A stretch of DNA of 64,000 bases from Ficedula albicollis (GCF_000247815.1 NC_021679.1:37753900-37817899); one strand, 5' to 3'; shown: positions 45,690-63,650, counted from the first letter of the stretch. The notes: a model not told the origin generated them from the letters alone. Numbers and translations are program-made.

Positions 45690-45935
45690 CCACCCTCCCA
45701 GCCAGGAATTCCTTCCCAATATCCCAATATCCAAATATCCCAATACCCCAATATGCCAGTATCCCAATACTGGCATAATGGGATACTGGGATATTGGGGT
45801 ACTGGGATACTGGGATACTGGGGCACTGGGATATTGGGATATTGGGATATCTGGCATAATGGGATATTGGGATATTGGATATTGGGGCACTGGGATATTG
45901 GGATATTGGGATATTGGGATATTTGTGGTTGTGGT
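45690..45935. repeat. GGGATATT octamer array with inverted arms, CR1-derived
   Basis: The left edge is antisense CR1 (CAGCCAGGAATTCCTTCCC). CCCAATAT units on the left are mirrored by GGGATATT and GGGATACT units on the right. A perfect stem, TGCCAGT at 45754-45760 and ACTGGCA at 45769-45775, surrounds an 8-nt loop. Confidence 0.92.
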
Positions 45936-45964
45936 ATTTGTACCTGAGCCGAGCTCTGTGCTCA

Positions 45965-46140
45965 GGACTTTGAAAGATGTAAAATATAAAAAGATAAAAC
46001 TATAAAAATATAAAAAAGATAAAATCATAAAAATATAAAAAACATAAAACCATAAAAATATAAAAACATAAACAATAAAAATATTAAAAATAATAATTAT
46101 AAAAATACAAAAACTATAAAACTATAAAACTAAAATACAA
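45965..46140. repeat. AT-rich low-complexity tract
   Basis: Irregular units of AAAATATAAAAA, ATAAAACTATA and ATAAAATCATAAAA. Confidence 0.85.
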
Positions 46141-47007
46141 ACCCCACATTTAAATTATGAGAAAGATTTAAAGTTGTGAGGACTCGATGCTGAACATTCA
46201 GATGTTCCAACATCCCCATCCTGTGGCTTGGACCAGAACTGCAGAATTTCATCCCAGAAACTCGGCTCGTGCTGCCACCTAAGTCTGTATGCACATATTT
46301 TTATTAAGAATAAAAATTGTGTTTAATTACTGCATGGAATTTTTCTTTTTAATTACTTTCCTGCCTGTGATTCTCTTGGAAAAGGATTTTCCTGTGGATC
46401 TGAGCTTGTACAGAAATGGGAATTGTGTATTTGATAGCCATGAAATGCCTTTTAGTAAATCAAGAGATCCTCACCCTAACACTGCACAAGAACGAAGAGC
46501 AGACTCCCACAAATGCATCACAAAAACTGGATTTTTTGAGCCAAACAGCCAGGATTTGCCAGGTTGGTCCTGCCTGAAGGAAAAATAAGGATTAAAGAAG
46601 AATCTTGTGAAAAGGGGCTTTTGGAAGGCAATTATTGACTTTCTGTGTCTGAAATTCTTATAAACACTCTTCCTATTTTTTCTAGGATCAGAAATATTTC
46701 ATTCCCATCAAGTTCAGTGTTGTCTGTGTTTACAAAATGCTTCCATTGATGGCATGAGGGTGGAAGGACTCACAAAAAAAGCAAGAGAGCACCAACACAA
46801 ACCAAGTGCAGCAATCTGCTGCTCACAGGACCCAGTCCAGCCTCTGGGGCCCCAGGAGAGAAAAAACAGCAGCAACAACAACCAAACCCAGCACTCCTGC
46901 AGCCTGGAGCAGAGTTTGATGGTTCAGACAACAGCTGAGTGTTGTTCTTGAGTCCTGAATTAAATCTGAGTGCCTGAGGGAGGGAATACAACCATGGGAG
47001 AGCTGGG
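46141..47007. other. Upstream region, nothing recognised
   Basis: No exon or transposon was recognised before the large minisatellite. Confidence 0.5.
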
Positions 47008-48036
47008 GCAGGATCCAGACCAGGGGCAGGATCTGAATCAGAACCAGAATCCAAATCAGAACCAGAATCTAAATCAGGAGCAGGATCCAAATCAGGGGCA
47101 GGATCCAAACCAGGGGCAGGATCTGAATCAGAACCAGAACCCAAATCAGGAGCAGGATCCAAATCAGGAGCAGGATCCAAACCAGGGGCTGGATCTGAAT
47201 CAGAACCAGAACCCAAATCAGGAGCAGGATCCAAATCAGGAGCAGGATCCAAACCAGGGGCTGGATCTGAATCAGAACCAGAACCCAAATCAGGAGCAGG
47301 ATCCAAATCAGGAGCAGGATCCAAACCAGGGGCTGGATCTGAATCAGAACCAGAACCCAAATCAGGAGCAGGATCCAAATCAGGAGCAGGATCCAAACCA
47401 GGGGCTGGATCTGAATCAGAACCAGAACCCAAATCAGGAGCAGGATCCAAATCAGGAGCAGGATCCAAACCAGGGGCTGGATCTGAATCAGAACCAGAAC
47501 CCAAATCAGGAGCAGGATCCAAATCAGGAGCAGGATCCAAACCAGGGGCTGGATCTGAATCAGAACCAGAACCCAAATCAGGAGCAGGATCCAAATCAGG
47601 AGCAGGATCCAAACCAGGGGCTGGATCTGAATCAGAACCAGAACCCAAATCAGGAGCAGGATCCAAATCAGGAGCAGGATCCAAACCAGGGGCTGGATCT
47701 GAATCAGAACCAGAACCCAAATCAGGAGCAGGATCCAAATCAGGAGCAGGATCCAAACCAGGGGCTGGATCTGAATCAGAACCAGAATCCAAATCAGAAC
47801 CAGAATCTAAATCAGGAGCAGGATCCAAATCAGGGGCAGGATCCAAACCAGGGGCAGGATCCAAACCAGGGGCTGATCCAAACCAGAACCAGGACCCAAA
47901 TCAGGATCAGGATCAGGATCCAAACCAGGGGCAGGATCCAAACCAGGACCAGGACCCAAACAAGGACCAGGATCCAAACCAGGAGCAGAATCCAAACCAG
48001 AACCAGGATCCAGACCAGAACCAGGACCCAAACCAG
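47008..48036. repeat. 72-bp higher-order minisatellite, about 1 kb
   Basis: The basic unit is about 18 bp (GGATCCAAATCAGGAGCA). Four such units form a 72-bp higher-order repeat whose GGATCTGAATCAGAACC segment recurs every 72 bp from about 47190 to 47766, nine times. Edges at both ends are more irregular. Both strands lack stops for over 300 codons because the period is a multiple of three. No start context, splice signal or homology supports a gene. Confidence 0.93.
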
Positions 48037-48194
48037 CAGCATCCCCCCATGGTTGTGTTCCCACAGCCCAAATGGTCCCAGCCCCCATTCCAGGGAAAAC
48101 ACAGGGTTTATTTTGGTCACAACTTGACCTCTTGGAAGATGATTATTAGTGCTGGATACCTGCTGGAAGCACAGGGACATTTTGTGTCTGCTCT

Positions 48195-48310
48195 CCTGGG
48201 TGTGGGGAGGATTTCTGGAGAGGGGATTTGGACAAAGACCTGGAGGGACAGGACACAGGGAATGGCTCCACTGCCAGAGGGCAGGGATGGGGATTGGGAA
48301 TTGAGAATTT
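48195..48310 (+). mobile_element. CR1 LINE 3' fragment
   Basis: The text CCTGGAGGGACAGGACACAG then GGAATGGCTCCACTGCC matches sense CR1. A second, longer CR1 piece follows at 48540. Confidence 0.75.
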
Positions 48311-48539
48311 TTTGGGATGACTTTATGGACACAGAGGCAGCGATGATGGCGTGGAGTTGCTGGGGGGAAACACAGGGAGAGCTTTGGTTAATGCACATCC
48401 AGCCAGGAGGAAAATCAACATCCAAGCACTCACATCCTGAAAAAAACCCTTCCTGGTTTTCATCCACACCATGGGACAGAGCATGGATGTCCCTCTGCCA
48501 CGGAGCCAGGCTGGGAGGGCTCAGAAGGACCCAGGGAGA

Positions 48540-48860
48540 GCTTCCAGCACATTCCAGGGCTAAAGGGGCTCCAGGAGAGCTGGAGAGGGGCTGGGGACAA
48601 GGGATGGAGGGACAGGACACAGGGAATGGCTCACACTGCCAGAGGCAGGGATGGATATTGGGATATTGGGATATTGGGAATTGGGAATTCCTGGCTGGGC
48701 TGGAATTCCCAGAGAAGCTGTGGCTGTCCCTGGATCTCTGGAAGTGCCCAAGGCCAGGCTGGAGCAGCCTGGGATGGTGGGAGGTGTCTCTGCCATGGCA
48801 GGGGTGGACTGGGATGGGATTTAACCCTTCCAACCCAAACCATTCTGGGATGACCACAGA
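48540..48860 (+). mobile_element. CR1 LINE 3' fragment
   Basis: Sense CR1 landmarks run from GGGGCTCCAGGAGAGCTGG through a GGGATATTGGGATATTGGGA stretch and GGAATTCCTGGCTGGGCTGG to CCTTCCAACCCAAACCATTC. The ATATTGGG stretch has three units. Confidence 0.92.
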
Positions 48861-52244
<3,384 letters not shown>

Positions 52245-52590
52245 AGTGCAGAGGAATGGAATGAGAGGCACTGGTGAAAAGGAGACAGCCAAGGCAAGGC
52301 CACAGGGAGCTTTTGGAGGAGAAGGAAGATGGAAGAGGAGCAGGGCCATGAGCTGCAGGAGAGGAAACAGCCTCAAGCTGTGCTGGGGGAGGTTTAGGTT
52401 AAATATTAGGATCAGTTCTTTCATGGAAAGGGGGGTGAAGCGCTGGAGGGGCTGCCAGGGCAGTATGGGGGGCTCAGAAAATGGGTGCAGGTGGCACTTG
52501 GGGACACAGGTCAGTGGTGACCATGGTGGTGGAGCTGCTTCATTATGAACTTGATGATCTAAAAGGTCTTTTCCAACCTCAACCGTTCCA
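52245..52590 (+). mobile_element. CR1 LINE 3' fragment, older subtype
   Basis: Landmarks are GGTTTAGGTTAAATATTAGG, TTCATGGAAAGGGGGGTGAA, GGTGGCACTTGGGGACACAG and CTTGATGATCTAAAAGG then TCTTTTCCAACCTCAACC. They follow the sense 3' region of a CR1 subtype that differs from the pieces at 8195 and 48540. Confidence 0.8.
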
Positions 52591-54274
52591 CAAGGACCCT
52601 TCCCACCCCATGGCTGTGCCATCTCCTCTTCCTCACCTCCCTGATGTGTTTTAACCCCAGCTCGTTCCCTTCTGTGCATCTCCCACTCTCCTCCTCCTCC
52701 GTTCGGGTTCCCTTTGCAACTCCTGGGTTCCCCCAGCAATGGGAGGATAATCCCACCCAGCCCAGCCAGCCCCAAACCACACATCTCCTTTACCCACAGC
52801 AGAGCAGAGTTGTTATCCCACAGGATGGAGCTTTTCTCCCCCAGTCCTGACGTGTGGGGAGCAGGGGGAGGGAGGAGAAGCTGCTCCTGCCGGCCCAAGA
52901 TGCTCCAAGCCAAAGCAGCAGAATTTTTCAGCCCTAATTGCCAGCAGGCTCTGGGAAGATGAATGCCTGGCTGGAGGTTTCATCATCTCGGGCCATTAAC
53001 CTCCACTGGTCATTAAGGCCTAAGAAATGCCAAGTGCTCAGGGCATTTTTATCCCTTTCTGATGAATAAAATAGAGAGAAGGAGAAAAAAAAAACAACCT
53101 CACCAGGTTATGAAACATCTCCTAATGGGAAAATCAGTTCAGAAGAGAAAATCTTGCTCAGAAGAGATCACCCAAGGAATGAACACCCCAAGTAATTCCC
53201 AGTACAAAAATTCCACTTGAGAACTTCGAAGTAATGAGGGAATTTGGCACAAAAGGCTCCAAAAACATTTCACAAAAATGGGAGTGAACATTTACATGTC
53301 AAGTGTTGTCCCCAAGAAGGTCAGAGCCAGGAGAAGCTGCTGAGGTAGAAGTGGAGAATGTAACTCACCACAAGAACCTGAGCAAGCAAAATGCAAATCC
53401 AAACTCCAATGGAATTTGGTTGGGAAACCCTCACAAAATCCACATTTCCCTTTGGAAATGGACACAGCTGTCAAGGTTTGTGGAGTCACAAGTGAGGAGC
53501 ATAACAGGGATTTTCCTCCAGGTCATGGTTGGGAATCTCCTGCTTAAATCCAGGCCTCAAGGTTTGTGGAGTCACAAGTGAGGGGCATAACAGGGATTTT
53601 CCTCCAGGACATGGTTGGGAATCTCCTGCTTAAATCCAGGCATCTGCTGCTGCTTCAGGTCACCCAGCAAATCCCAATCATTATCCCAATAAAAGGATTG
53701 TCTTGATTTCCAAAGGAACATTTTCAAAAGGTTTTGCAAAATTCCAGCCTGGAATTATTTTACTGCTTTGCCTGGCTGGGGATCTCTGACTTTTCCAGGG
53801 ATATCAAACTGCATTAAGTGCAGTGGAGATGTGGAGACAGGGGGGCAGCTCCTGCTGTCCTCAGGGATAAATGGGAAAATGCTGAATTGTGTAAGCTGGG
53901 AAAAGAGTGCCTGGGTAAGCACTGAGGCCACCAGCCTGGAGAATTACCCACCCTAAAGCACAAATCATGGGAGAAACAGGGTCCAAGGAAAACCAGGAGG
54001 AGGTTATGGCTCATTCCTGGCAGGAAAAAATGTCACAGCCAGACCTGAGCACTGCAAACTGCCAGGGTTCAAGAGGCTTTTCCTTTAGGATGTTAAATCT
54101 CTTACTAGGGACAAAAGGTTTTCCCTAAAGTGTGATGTTCATGATGGGAGTGTTGAGGAAAGGGAATGCTGAGGGTTTGTTTTCCCGTGGGAATGTGGTG
54201 GGTGAAACTACCTGGGTGTGTTTTCCCAAAAGCCAGCCCTGGGTCCCTCTGCAAACAGCAAAACCCACAGGGTT
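52591..54274. other. Upstream region with an 86-bp duplication
   Basis: Apart from the duplication at 53473 I see no exon or transposon. Confidence 0.5.
53473..53644. repeat. 86-bp tandem duplication
   Basis: The unit AAGGTTTGTGGAGTCACAAG through TGCTTAAATCCAGGC occurs at 53473 and 53559 with about three differences. Confidence 0.93.
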
Positions 54275-54349
54275 GGGACACTCAGGGACACTCAGGGACA
54301 CTCAGGGACATTCAGGACACTCAGGGATGCTCAGGGACACTCAGGGACC
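54275..54349. repeat. 10-bp tandem repeat, about 7 copies
   Basis: Units of GGGACACTCA with small variants. Confidence 0.9.
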
Positions 54350-54714
54350 ACGGGAATGCTGGCACCAAAATTCCCAGCAGTCCCAAGGGAGCAGCACCTC
54401 CCGCAGAAGGGGCAAAGTGTGAAAGGTCCCAAAAACCCCAAATACCCCAAAATGGGGTTTGTAGCAGGGCAGAGAATGGGGCCAGGGGGGTCTCCAAGCT
54501 CCCCCCTTGTGCTTTAGGAAAATTTCCCATTTTTATTAGAGGGAAAGGGGGAGGCAGGCAAGGCCTTGCTGTTCCCAGTCCCATTTTATCTGGAGACCTC
54601 GTTCCCAGCAGCCAGAAATGAAAACAGCAGAGGAAAGACACGTTCTTGTTGCCACTCTCTAAATCGTCTCAGCTGTCAAATTATCCATCAGTCATCACCA
54701 AAATGTCTAGTTGG

Positions 54715-54900
54715 CATATTGGGAATTGGGAATTCCTGGCTGGGATGGGATTCCCAGAGCAGCTGTGGCTGCCCCTGGATCCCTGGAAGTGCCCAAGGCC
54801 AGGTGGAGCAGCCTGGGATGGTGGGAGATCCATCCTTGATGGAACTGGATGAGTTTTCAAGTCCCTTCCAATCCAAATCACTCTGGGATCCTGGGATTCT
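54715..54900 (+). mobile_element. CR1 LINE 3' fragment
   Basis: Sense CR1 text: ATATTGGGAATTGGGAATTC, GATTCCCAGAGCAGCTGTGG, GGATCCCTGGAAGTGCCC and CCCTTCCAATCCAAATCAC. Confidence 0.9.
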
Positions 54901-55290
54901 TTTATTATATTTTATTCTATTTTTATTATTTATTTGACTGTCAGCCAAAAACCTCTTTTAACAGATCTTACTGACACGGCAAGTGGCTCAAAAATTGTAG
55001 ATTTCATTTTCCTAGAGCTCTGCTTGATTGTTTGTAAAAGCCAGTTTGGAAGATTATTCACATCAGGCTTTCCCCCCTAACCCTGAGACCAACAGAAAGG
55101 AATTCAGGAGCTCTTTTTTCCCAGCTCTGTGGGTCCCCCAAAACCTGAGGGGTTTAGGACAAAAAGCTCTTTCTGTCTCTGTGGTTCCTTTCAGAGGCAC
55201 AGAACATTTCTGAGCGTGGAGCCCCAAGTCACCCCCATCTCTGCTTCCCCCACAGCCCATGGGATGTGTGCTGGTGTCCATAGAAACATC
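54901..55290. other. Upstream region, nothing recognised
   Basis: Ordinary sequence between a CR1 piece and the large AT repeat. Confidence 0.5.
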
Positions 55291-55980
55291 TAATATCTAT
55301 ATCTATATCTAATCTATCTATTTCTATTTCTACTTCTATTTCATCTATTTATATTTATATTTATATTTATATTTATATTTATATTTATATTTATATTTAT
55401 ATTTATATTTATATTTATATTTATATTTATATTTATATTTATATTTATATTTATATTTATATTTATATTTATATTTATATTTATATTTATATTTATATTT
55501 ATATTTATATTTATATTTATATTTATATTTATATTTATATTTATATTTATATTTATATTTATATTTATATTTATATTTATATTTATATTTATATTTATAT
55601 TTATATTTATATTTATATTTATATTTATATTTATATTTATATTTATATTTATATTTATATTTATATTTATATTTATATTTATATTTATATTTATATTTAT
55701 ATTTATATTTATATTTATATTTATATTTATATTTATATTTATATTTATATTTATATTTATATTTATATTTATATTTATATTTATATTTATATTTATATTT
55801 ATATTTATATTTATATTTATATTTATATTTATATTTATATTGTAGATAGATATATATTTACATCTATATATATCTATTTATATCTATTGATATATAGATA
55901 AAGATACAGATAGATAGATATAAAAATATATATAGATAGATATAAATAAATATTTACTTATATTTACATTTATATTTACA
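55291..55980. repeat. (TATATT)n hexanucleotide array and ragged AT flanks
   Basis: A nearly perfect 6-bp array, TATATT, runs from about 55347 to 55840 (about 82 copies). It is flanked by degenerate CTATAT, ATAGAT and TATTTA repeats. Confidence 0.95.
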
Positions 55981-56266
55981 TGTTTGTAAATGTATTTTGT
56001 TAATTCTTTGCTATTAAATATTGAAGGAGGATAGCAAGAGCATTGTGCACTCATACCCTATATATATGTATATATATTTATACTCATATATATATATTTA
56101 TATTTACATGTTTGTAAAGGTATTTTTAAATTCTTATCTATTAAATATTGAAGGGGGACAGCAAAAGCCTTGTGCACTTATACCCTATATATACCTTTTA
56201 TTTTTTTATAGATTTATATGCTTTTATATATATATTTTTACACGTTTGCAAAGGTATTTTTTTAGT
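55981..56266. repeat. ~127-bp degenerate tandem repeat
   Basis: The unit contains CTATTAAATATTGAAGG, AGCAAGAGCATTGTGCACTC and ATGTTTGTAAAGGTATTTT. Copies start at about 56011 and 56138. A partial third copy runs into the G tract, and a fragment resembling its end (GTGAAGGTATTTTT) lies beyond the tract at about 56953. Confidence 0.85.
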
Positions 56267-58371
<2,105 letters not shown>

Positions 58372-58565
58372 AAGGTTCATGGAGTCAGAGAATATCCTGA
58401 GTGGGAAGGGAGCCACAGGATCATGGATCCTGCACAGACACCCCAAATTCCCACCCTGGGCATTCCAGATGCTCCTGGAGCTGTTGGGATGTTCCCATTT
58501 CCTCTGGAGGAAGAACCTTCCCTGATCTCCATCCTGACCCTCCCCTGGCTCAGCTCCATGAAGGA
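58372..58565 (-). mobile_element. CR1 LINE fragment (minus strand), another subtype
   Basis: The text TTCATGGAGTCAGAGAATAT, CCTGAGTGGGAAGGGAGCC, ACAGGATCATGGATCCTGC and AAGAACCTTCCCTGATCTCC follows the antisense 3' region of a CR1 subtype. Confidence 0.75.
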
Positions 58566-58767
58566 AGGACAAGCTGCAAGTCTCTGTTTCCTCCCAGGGA
58601 ATTTTGGGAAAGGTGCTGTGCATCCCATTGCTCTGACCTCACCCCCAGGAGGAGCTGATGGAGAGATGTCCCCTGGATGTCCTGGAACCCCTGGGCTCAC
58701 CTGGAGCTGCCCAGGGAGCTTTAGGGAAGAGGGGTTGGACTCCACAACCTTCATTTTCCCAGGATTT

Positions 58768-58925
58768 CCTCACCCAGCTCACTGCAGACACCCCAAAAAC
58801 TCAGCTGTGCCCCTTGGTAGGATGGTTCCCTCATTTTCTCCATTTTCCTCACCCAGCTCACTGCAGACACCCCAAAACCCAGCCGTGCCCCTTGGTGCCA
58901 GGAGACAATTCCATGGGAGCTCCCC
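58768..58925. repeat. 79-bp tandem duplication
   Basis: The unit CCTCACCCAGCTCACTGCAG, ACACCCCAAAA and GCCCCTTGGT occurs at 58768 and 58847. Confidence 0.85.
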
Positions 58926-59087
58926 ACTGCATCACAGGGAATTCCTGCCATGGGTGGCCCCATCTTGGCCCTGCAGAGAGCAAAACATCCTCAAAAATCA
59001 CCTGGAAGCAACACCAGGAGCAGCAGGATCCTGTCCCAGACCAGGCTTGGAGCAGCCTGGGGGAGTGGGAAGTTGGCAGGGAGATGG

Positions 59088-59670
59088 ATGGGATGGGATG
59101 GGATGGGATGGGATGGGATGGGATGGGATGGGATGGGATGGGATGGGATGGGATGGGATGGGATGGGATGGGATGGGATGGGATGGGATGGGATGGGATG
59201 GGATGGGATGGGATGGGATGGGATGGGATGGGATGGGATGGGATGGGATGGGATGGGATGGGATGGGATGGGATGGGATGGGATGGGATGGGATGGGATG
59301 GGATGGGATGGGATGGGATGGGATGGGATGGGATGGGATGGGATGGGATGGGATGGGATGGGATGGGATGGGATGGGATGGGATGGGATGGGATGGGATG
59401 GGATGGGATGGGATGGGATGGGATGGGATGGGATGGGATGGGATGGGATGGGATGGGATGGGATGGGATGGGATGGGATGGGATGGGATGGGATGGGATG
59501 GGATGGGATGGGATGGGATGGGATGGGATGGGATGGGATGGGATGGGATGGGATGGGATGGGATGGGATGGGATGGGATGGGATGGGNNNNNNNNNNNNN
59601 NNNNNNNNNNNNNNNNNNNNNNNNNNNNNNNNNNNNNNNNTGGGATGGGATGGGATGGGATGGGATGGGA
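59088..59670. repeat. (GGGAT)n pentanucleotide array with N gap
   Basis: About 100 copies of GGGAT precede an N stretch at 59588-59640 (53 Ns), and about six follow it. The array is canonical G-quadruplex sequence (G3N2 repeated). The repeat phase does not match across the gap, so the gap length is nominal. Confidence 0.96.
59588..59640. other. Assembly gap (53 N)
   Basis: Unknown bases lie inside the GGGAT array, so the true array length is undetermined. Confidence 1.
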
Positions 59671-59715
59671 TTTAAGTCCCTTGCAGCCCAAACCATTCCA
59701 GGGTTCCACGATTCT

Positions 59716-60712
59716 GTGACATCAGCAGAAATCACTGCTGCCCCCCAAAGCTGCCAGGTGCTTTGGTAGAGCTTTTGTAAACTCTGTGCTGCTGAATGCA
59801 GGAGAAAACCTCAAACCTGAGGCAAAGTCAAGCAAGACACCCTGGGAACATTCATCTCGCTCCAAGCCTTAATTACCCTCCTTGATTCAACCTAAATATT
59901 TGGATTTACAAAGTCAAATCTCGACTTTTACAAACGAAATCCACTGTTCCTTCATCAAATGGCATCAGCCTGAGAGGTGCCAGAGCTGGCTGAGCTGAGC
60001 AGCCTGATTCCAGCAGGGATGGGGCACAGCCATGCCAGGGCTGCTGCTCTGCTGCCTTTTATTCACCTGTCAAATGCTGAAACAGCTCCTGAGTGCTGCA
60101 CAGAGCAAAACAAGAGCCCAGCCTAAGGAATAATCACTTTCCATGACAGTAAGCTGTGTTTTAGAAATTAATGACTCATGGCAGGATTGAGCTCATCCTG
60201 CTAAATTGCTGAACCTCTGCTCTGCTCCTCTGCAGACACGTTTTTAATCCATTTAATCAGTGCTGGATTTTGAGGAATGCCTGGATCACTCCCAGTAGAG
60301 ACCACAGTCCCCAGGTGATGCTCTGAGGAAAAGGATTTTGAGACAAAAAAATGCAGAATTCTGGGAAAAATTCAGATGCACCTTGAAAAGTTCATCAAGA
60401 AATGGTCACTGACAAACAGAGCCTGATGGAAACAAGGCCACAAAACTCTTTTTAAAGATTCTAAATTCTTGTGTGGCAATGTCCTCAACCTTTAAAGTGT
60501 TGTGAGAGCCTGAGAGCTGCTCTGATAACAGAAAATGCTGCTCTTCTCTTCCCCTCAATACTACACAGGAAAAATATATTTAAAAAGAGGAAGCACAAGT
60601 GCTGCCAGAGATGCAGCACCAGGTGTAACTAAGTCTGAAAAGAAAATTGGCTTTAACCTCAACTATCTCTAAAGAAGCAGCAAAAAAAAAAAAAAAAACT
60701 TCCAGAAATAAA
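59716..60712. other. Upstream region, nothing recognised
   Basis: An A17 run at 60682-60698 is the only simple repeat. No exon is seen. Confidence 0.5.
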
Positions 60713-60818
60713 CTGCACGTCTAAATATAGTTTTGTGTGAAGTTAAATGTCCTTGGGCTGCTCAGCTGCACGTCTAAATATAGTTTTGTGTGAAGTTAAA
60801 TGTCCTTGGGCTGCTCAG
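60713..60818. repeat. 53-bp tandem duplication
   Basis: The unit CTGCACGTCTAAATATAGTT through CTTGGGCTGCTCAG occurs twice, apparently identical. Confidence 0.95.
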
Positions 60819-60929
60819 GGACACTCACTGGCTTCACTTGAATTCTCTGGCACAAGCTGGGAAGGATTTCCACAGATTCCTATGGATGTTTCAAGGAGAT
60901 TTTATTACAGCTGTGCCAGGGCTGGAAAA

Positions 60930-61385
<456 letters not shown>

Positions 61386-61420
61386 GTGTTTCAAAAATGT
61401 GTAAATATTCCTCTGGGAGA

Positions 61421-61491
61421 CACCTGGAGAGGAGGAGAAGGAGTAAAAGGAGGAGGAGAAGAAAAATGAGGAGGAGGAGGAGAAAGGGAAG
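61421..61491. repeat. GA-rich purine tract
   Basis: Irregular GGAGGAGAAG and (GAG)n units. Confidence 0.8.
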
Positions 61492-63650
61492 CTGAAATTC
61501 CACGCCAGCATCCCAAGAAGCGATGGATGCTCTGACACAACCTCTGGCTGCTTCTTCTTGTTCTGCACGGGTCACAACTTCTGTCAGTGAAATAAATCTC
61601 ATTAAGAAATCGCAGGGAATTAATTGTTACTGCCAGAATTCAAAGGGAGAACCCCAAACCCTGTGCAGTCACAGGTGACAGGGGCTGGGAACACAAAACC
61701 CCCCAGAAAACACGAGCAGGAGTTCTGCTGCCAGCCTTGTGTGGAATCACAAGCACACGTTTCCAGCTGCCCTAATTAGTGTCTTATAATTGACTCCTGT
61801 CCCTTAAGGGGGCTCTTGGCTCTAATTGAGCAGCACCTGCCACGTCAGAGGAACAGTTTTGTGCAGCCATTCCTTGCTCAAAGGCCACACTTGACCCCTT
61901 CAGTGCCAGCTTTGCTGCCAGCCCTGGCTGTGCCCCCAGATCCCCCCGTCCCACGAGCTGGGAATCTCCTGCCTCAGGAGTCACACCAGGACAGCAGCGA
62001 TCCCACTCACTTTGGGGCTTTTTAAACCTCATCCCACTGATCTGCAGCACACCCCTGTGTGTTCTGGGAGTGCAGACTCCACCTGTGCCCTCCATTTCCC
62101 CCAGCTTTCCACACTGCCAGCTTTCCCAGCTTTTTTAGGCTGGAGCCAGGAGCTCTGTCCTTGTGGACACACACACAGCACCACAGACCCTCTCTGCTTC
62201 CCACCAGAGTGTGGACAGAAAAAAATGCAAATCCAAAAGCTCCTCCAAACATTATTCCCTTACTAAATTAGATTGAGCAATGGATGGAAACCAAAAGTTA
62301 AATGCCACATAATGAAAAGTCGAGTAATGAGTTCAAATCCCAGGGAGCTGCATCTCTCCAGGCACAGGAGGAAACCAAGGATATGATTTCCATAGGTATT
62401 GTGGGCCTGGGTGAGAAGCTGGTGCCCAGTTTTTAATGTCACAAAATGCACAAAAGGTTTAAACTCCCATAGGACACTGATTACAAATCTCACTGACAGA
62501 ATTCCCATTGGTTTTTAAATTACAAGCAGCATGGTGTTACTGGGACTTTGTGTCAGAATTCCCGTTGGTTTTTAAATTAGACCTACAAGCAGCATGGTGT
62601 TACTGGGACTTTGTGTTCCACCTCTGCTTGTAGAGCCTGATTGTTAGGGGGGAAAACTTCCCTGTGGGAGGGTAAAGGACAGGAAGAACATCCCATCACC
62701 TGCTTTTCCTCCTCTTAGTTGGAAGTGCCCATCCAATGTGTAAAGCAACACCTCAGGGGGGTCAGGAGTGAAGTGAGTCCCCCAAAAACAGACAGAGAGA
62801 GGACTGGCTTCCAAAATTCCAGGTCATGTCCTGCTCCACTGGACACAGAGTACTCCAGGTGATGCCAAGGAATTCTTTGAATTCCCACGTGGCACAAATC
62901 CACCTCTGGAAGCAGCACCCCTGCTGAGCTGAGAGCTCCTCCAGGAGCAGCCAGCACCTCCTCACTGCCACGAGCCTGCAGCATAACCCAGAACTGCCTC
63001 TCTGCTCCTCTATCCTCGTGTCAACCCCGATCTGCAGGGCTCAGATCAGGCTGAGCGTGGCATCCTTCCCCAGACTCCCACATGTCGCTCTGGGAACGGG
63101 GACTGCCAGCCCCACACTGCTCTGGAGCCTGACAAGGACGTGCCACCAAAAATGAAACTTGCCTGGGTTATTTAAATCCTTTTCTCTGTCAGACCAAGCT
63201 CCCTGTCCCGAGCACAACACGCTTCCCTGCATCCCTCAAGGGCCCAGTTCTGCTTTCCCTGAGCTTCCTTAAATCCCTGCTGGAGTCACTGAGGAATCTG
63301 GGATGCAGGTTGGTGCTCCGGGGAATGCTGCACATGCTGCTCCACTTGGGAATGAAATGGGTGATGTTTACTGTTTTTTGAGGTGAGGGTGGTGCCTCAG
63401 GGGACTCAGGACGTCAGAGGGACAGCTGGCAGGCAGGAGTGGGAGACTGGGAAAGGAGATGGGAAAGGGGAGCGGGGAAGGAAAAGGGGGATGTCGGCAG
63501 GAGGTTCCAGCGCTCCTGCAGTGCACGGGGCTGCTGAGGAATCAGCTCTGAGCAGCCCCAACCTGAGATGCCGATGCTCTCGGCACATTTAAAACCATTT
63601 TTTCCCCCAGAAATCCTGGAGTCGGGAGATCACGGAAACCTCAGCTTCCA
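61492..63650. other. Upstream region, nothing but one short duplication
   Basis: Apart from the duplication at 62497 no exon, RNA gene or transposon was recognised. Confidence 0.5.
62497..62616. repeat. 57/63-bp tandem duplication
   Basis: The unit CAGAATTCCCATTGGTTTTT through GGGACTTTGTGT occurs at 62497 and 62554. The second copy carries a six-base insertion (GACCTA region). Confidence 0.92.

Larger units (their letters stand above)
59030..59715 (+). mobile_element. CR1 LINE 3' end expanded by a GGGAT array
   Basis: Left of the array stands GACCAGGCTTGGAGCAGCCT, GGGGGAGTGGGAAGTTGGC. Right of it stands TTTAAGTCCCTTGCAGCCC, AAACCATTCCAGG and GATTCTGTGAC. These are consecutive parts of the CR1 3' end, so the array grew inside the element at its GATGGGATTTAA site. 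Confidence 0.9.

Noticed and set aside
46289..46588. 99-codon + strand frame with a hydrophobic start
   Set aside because: No homology was recognised, there is no repeat-free coding signal, and it lies on the antisense strand of a large intron.
46970..48127. 385-codon and 364-codon open frames on opposite strands
   Set aside because: They follow from the 72-bp period of the minisatellite. There is no homology, no splice support and no balanced codon use.
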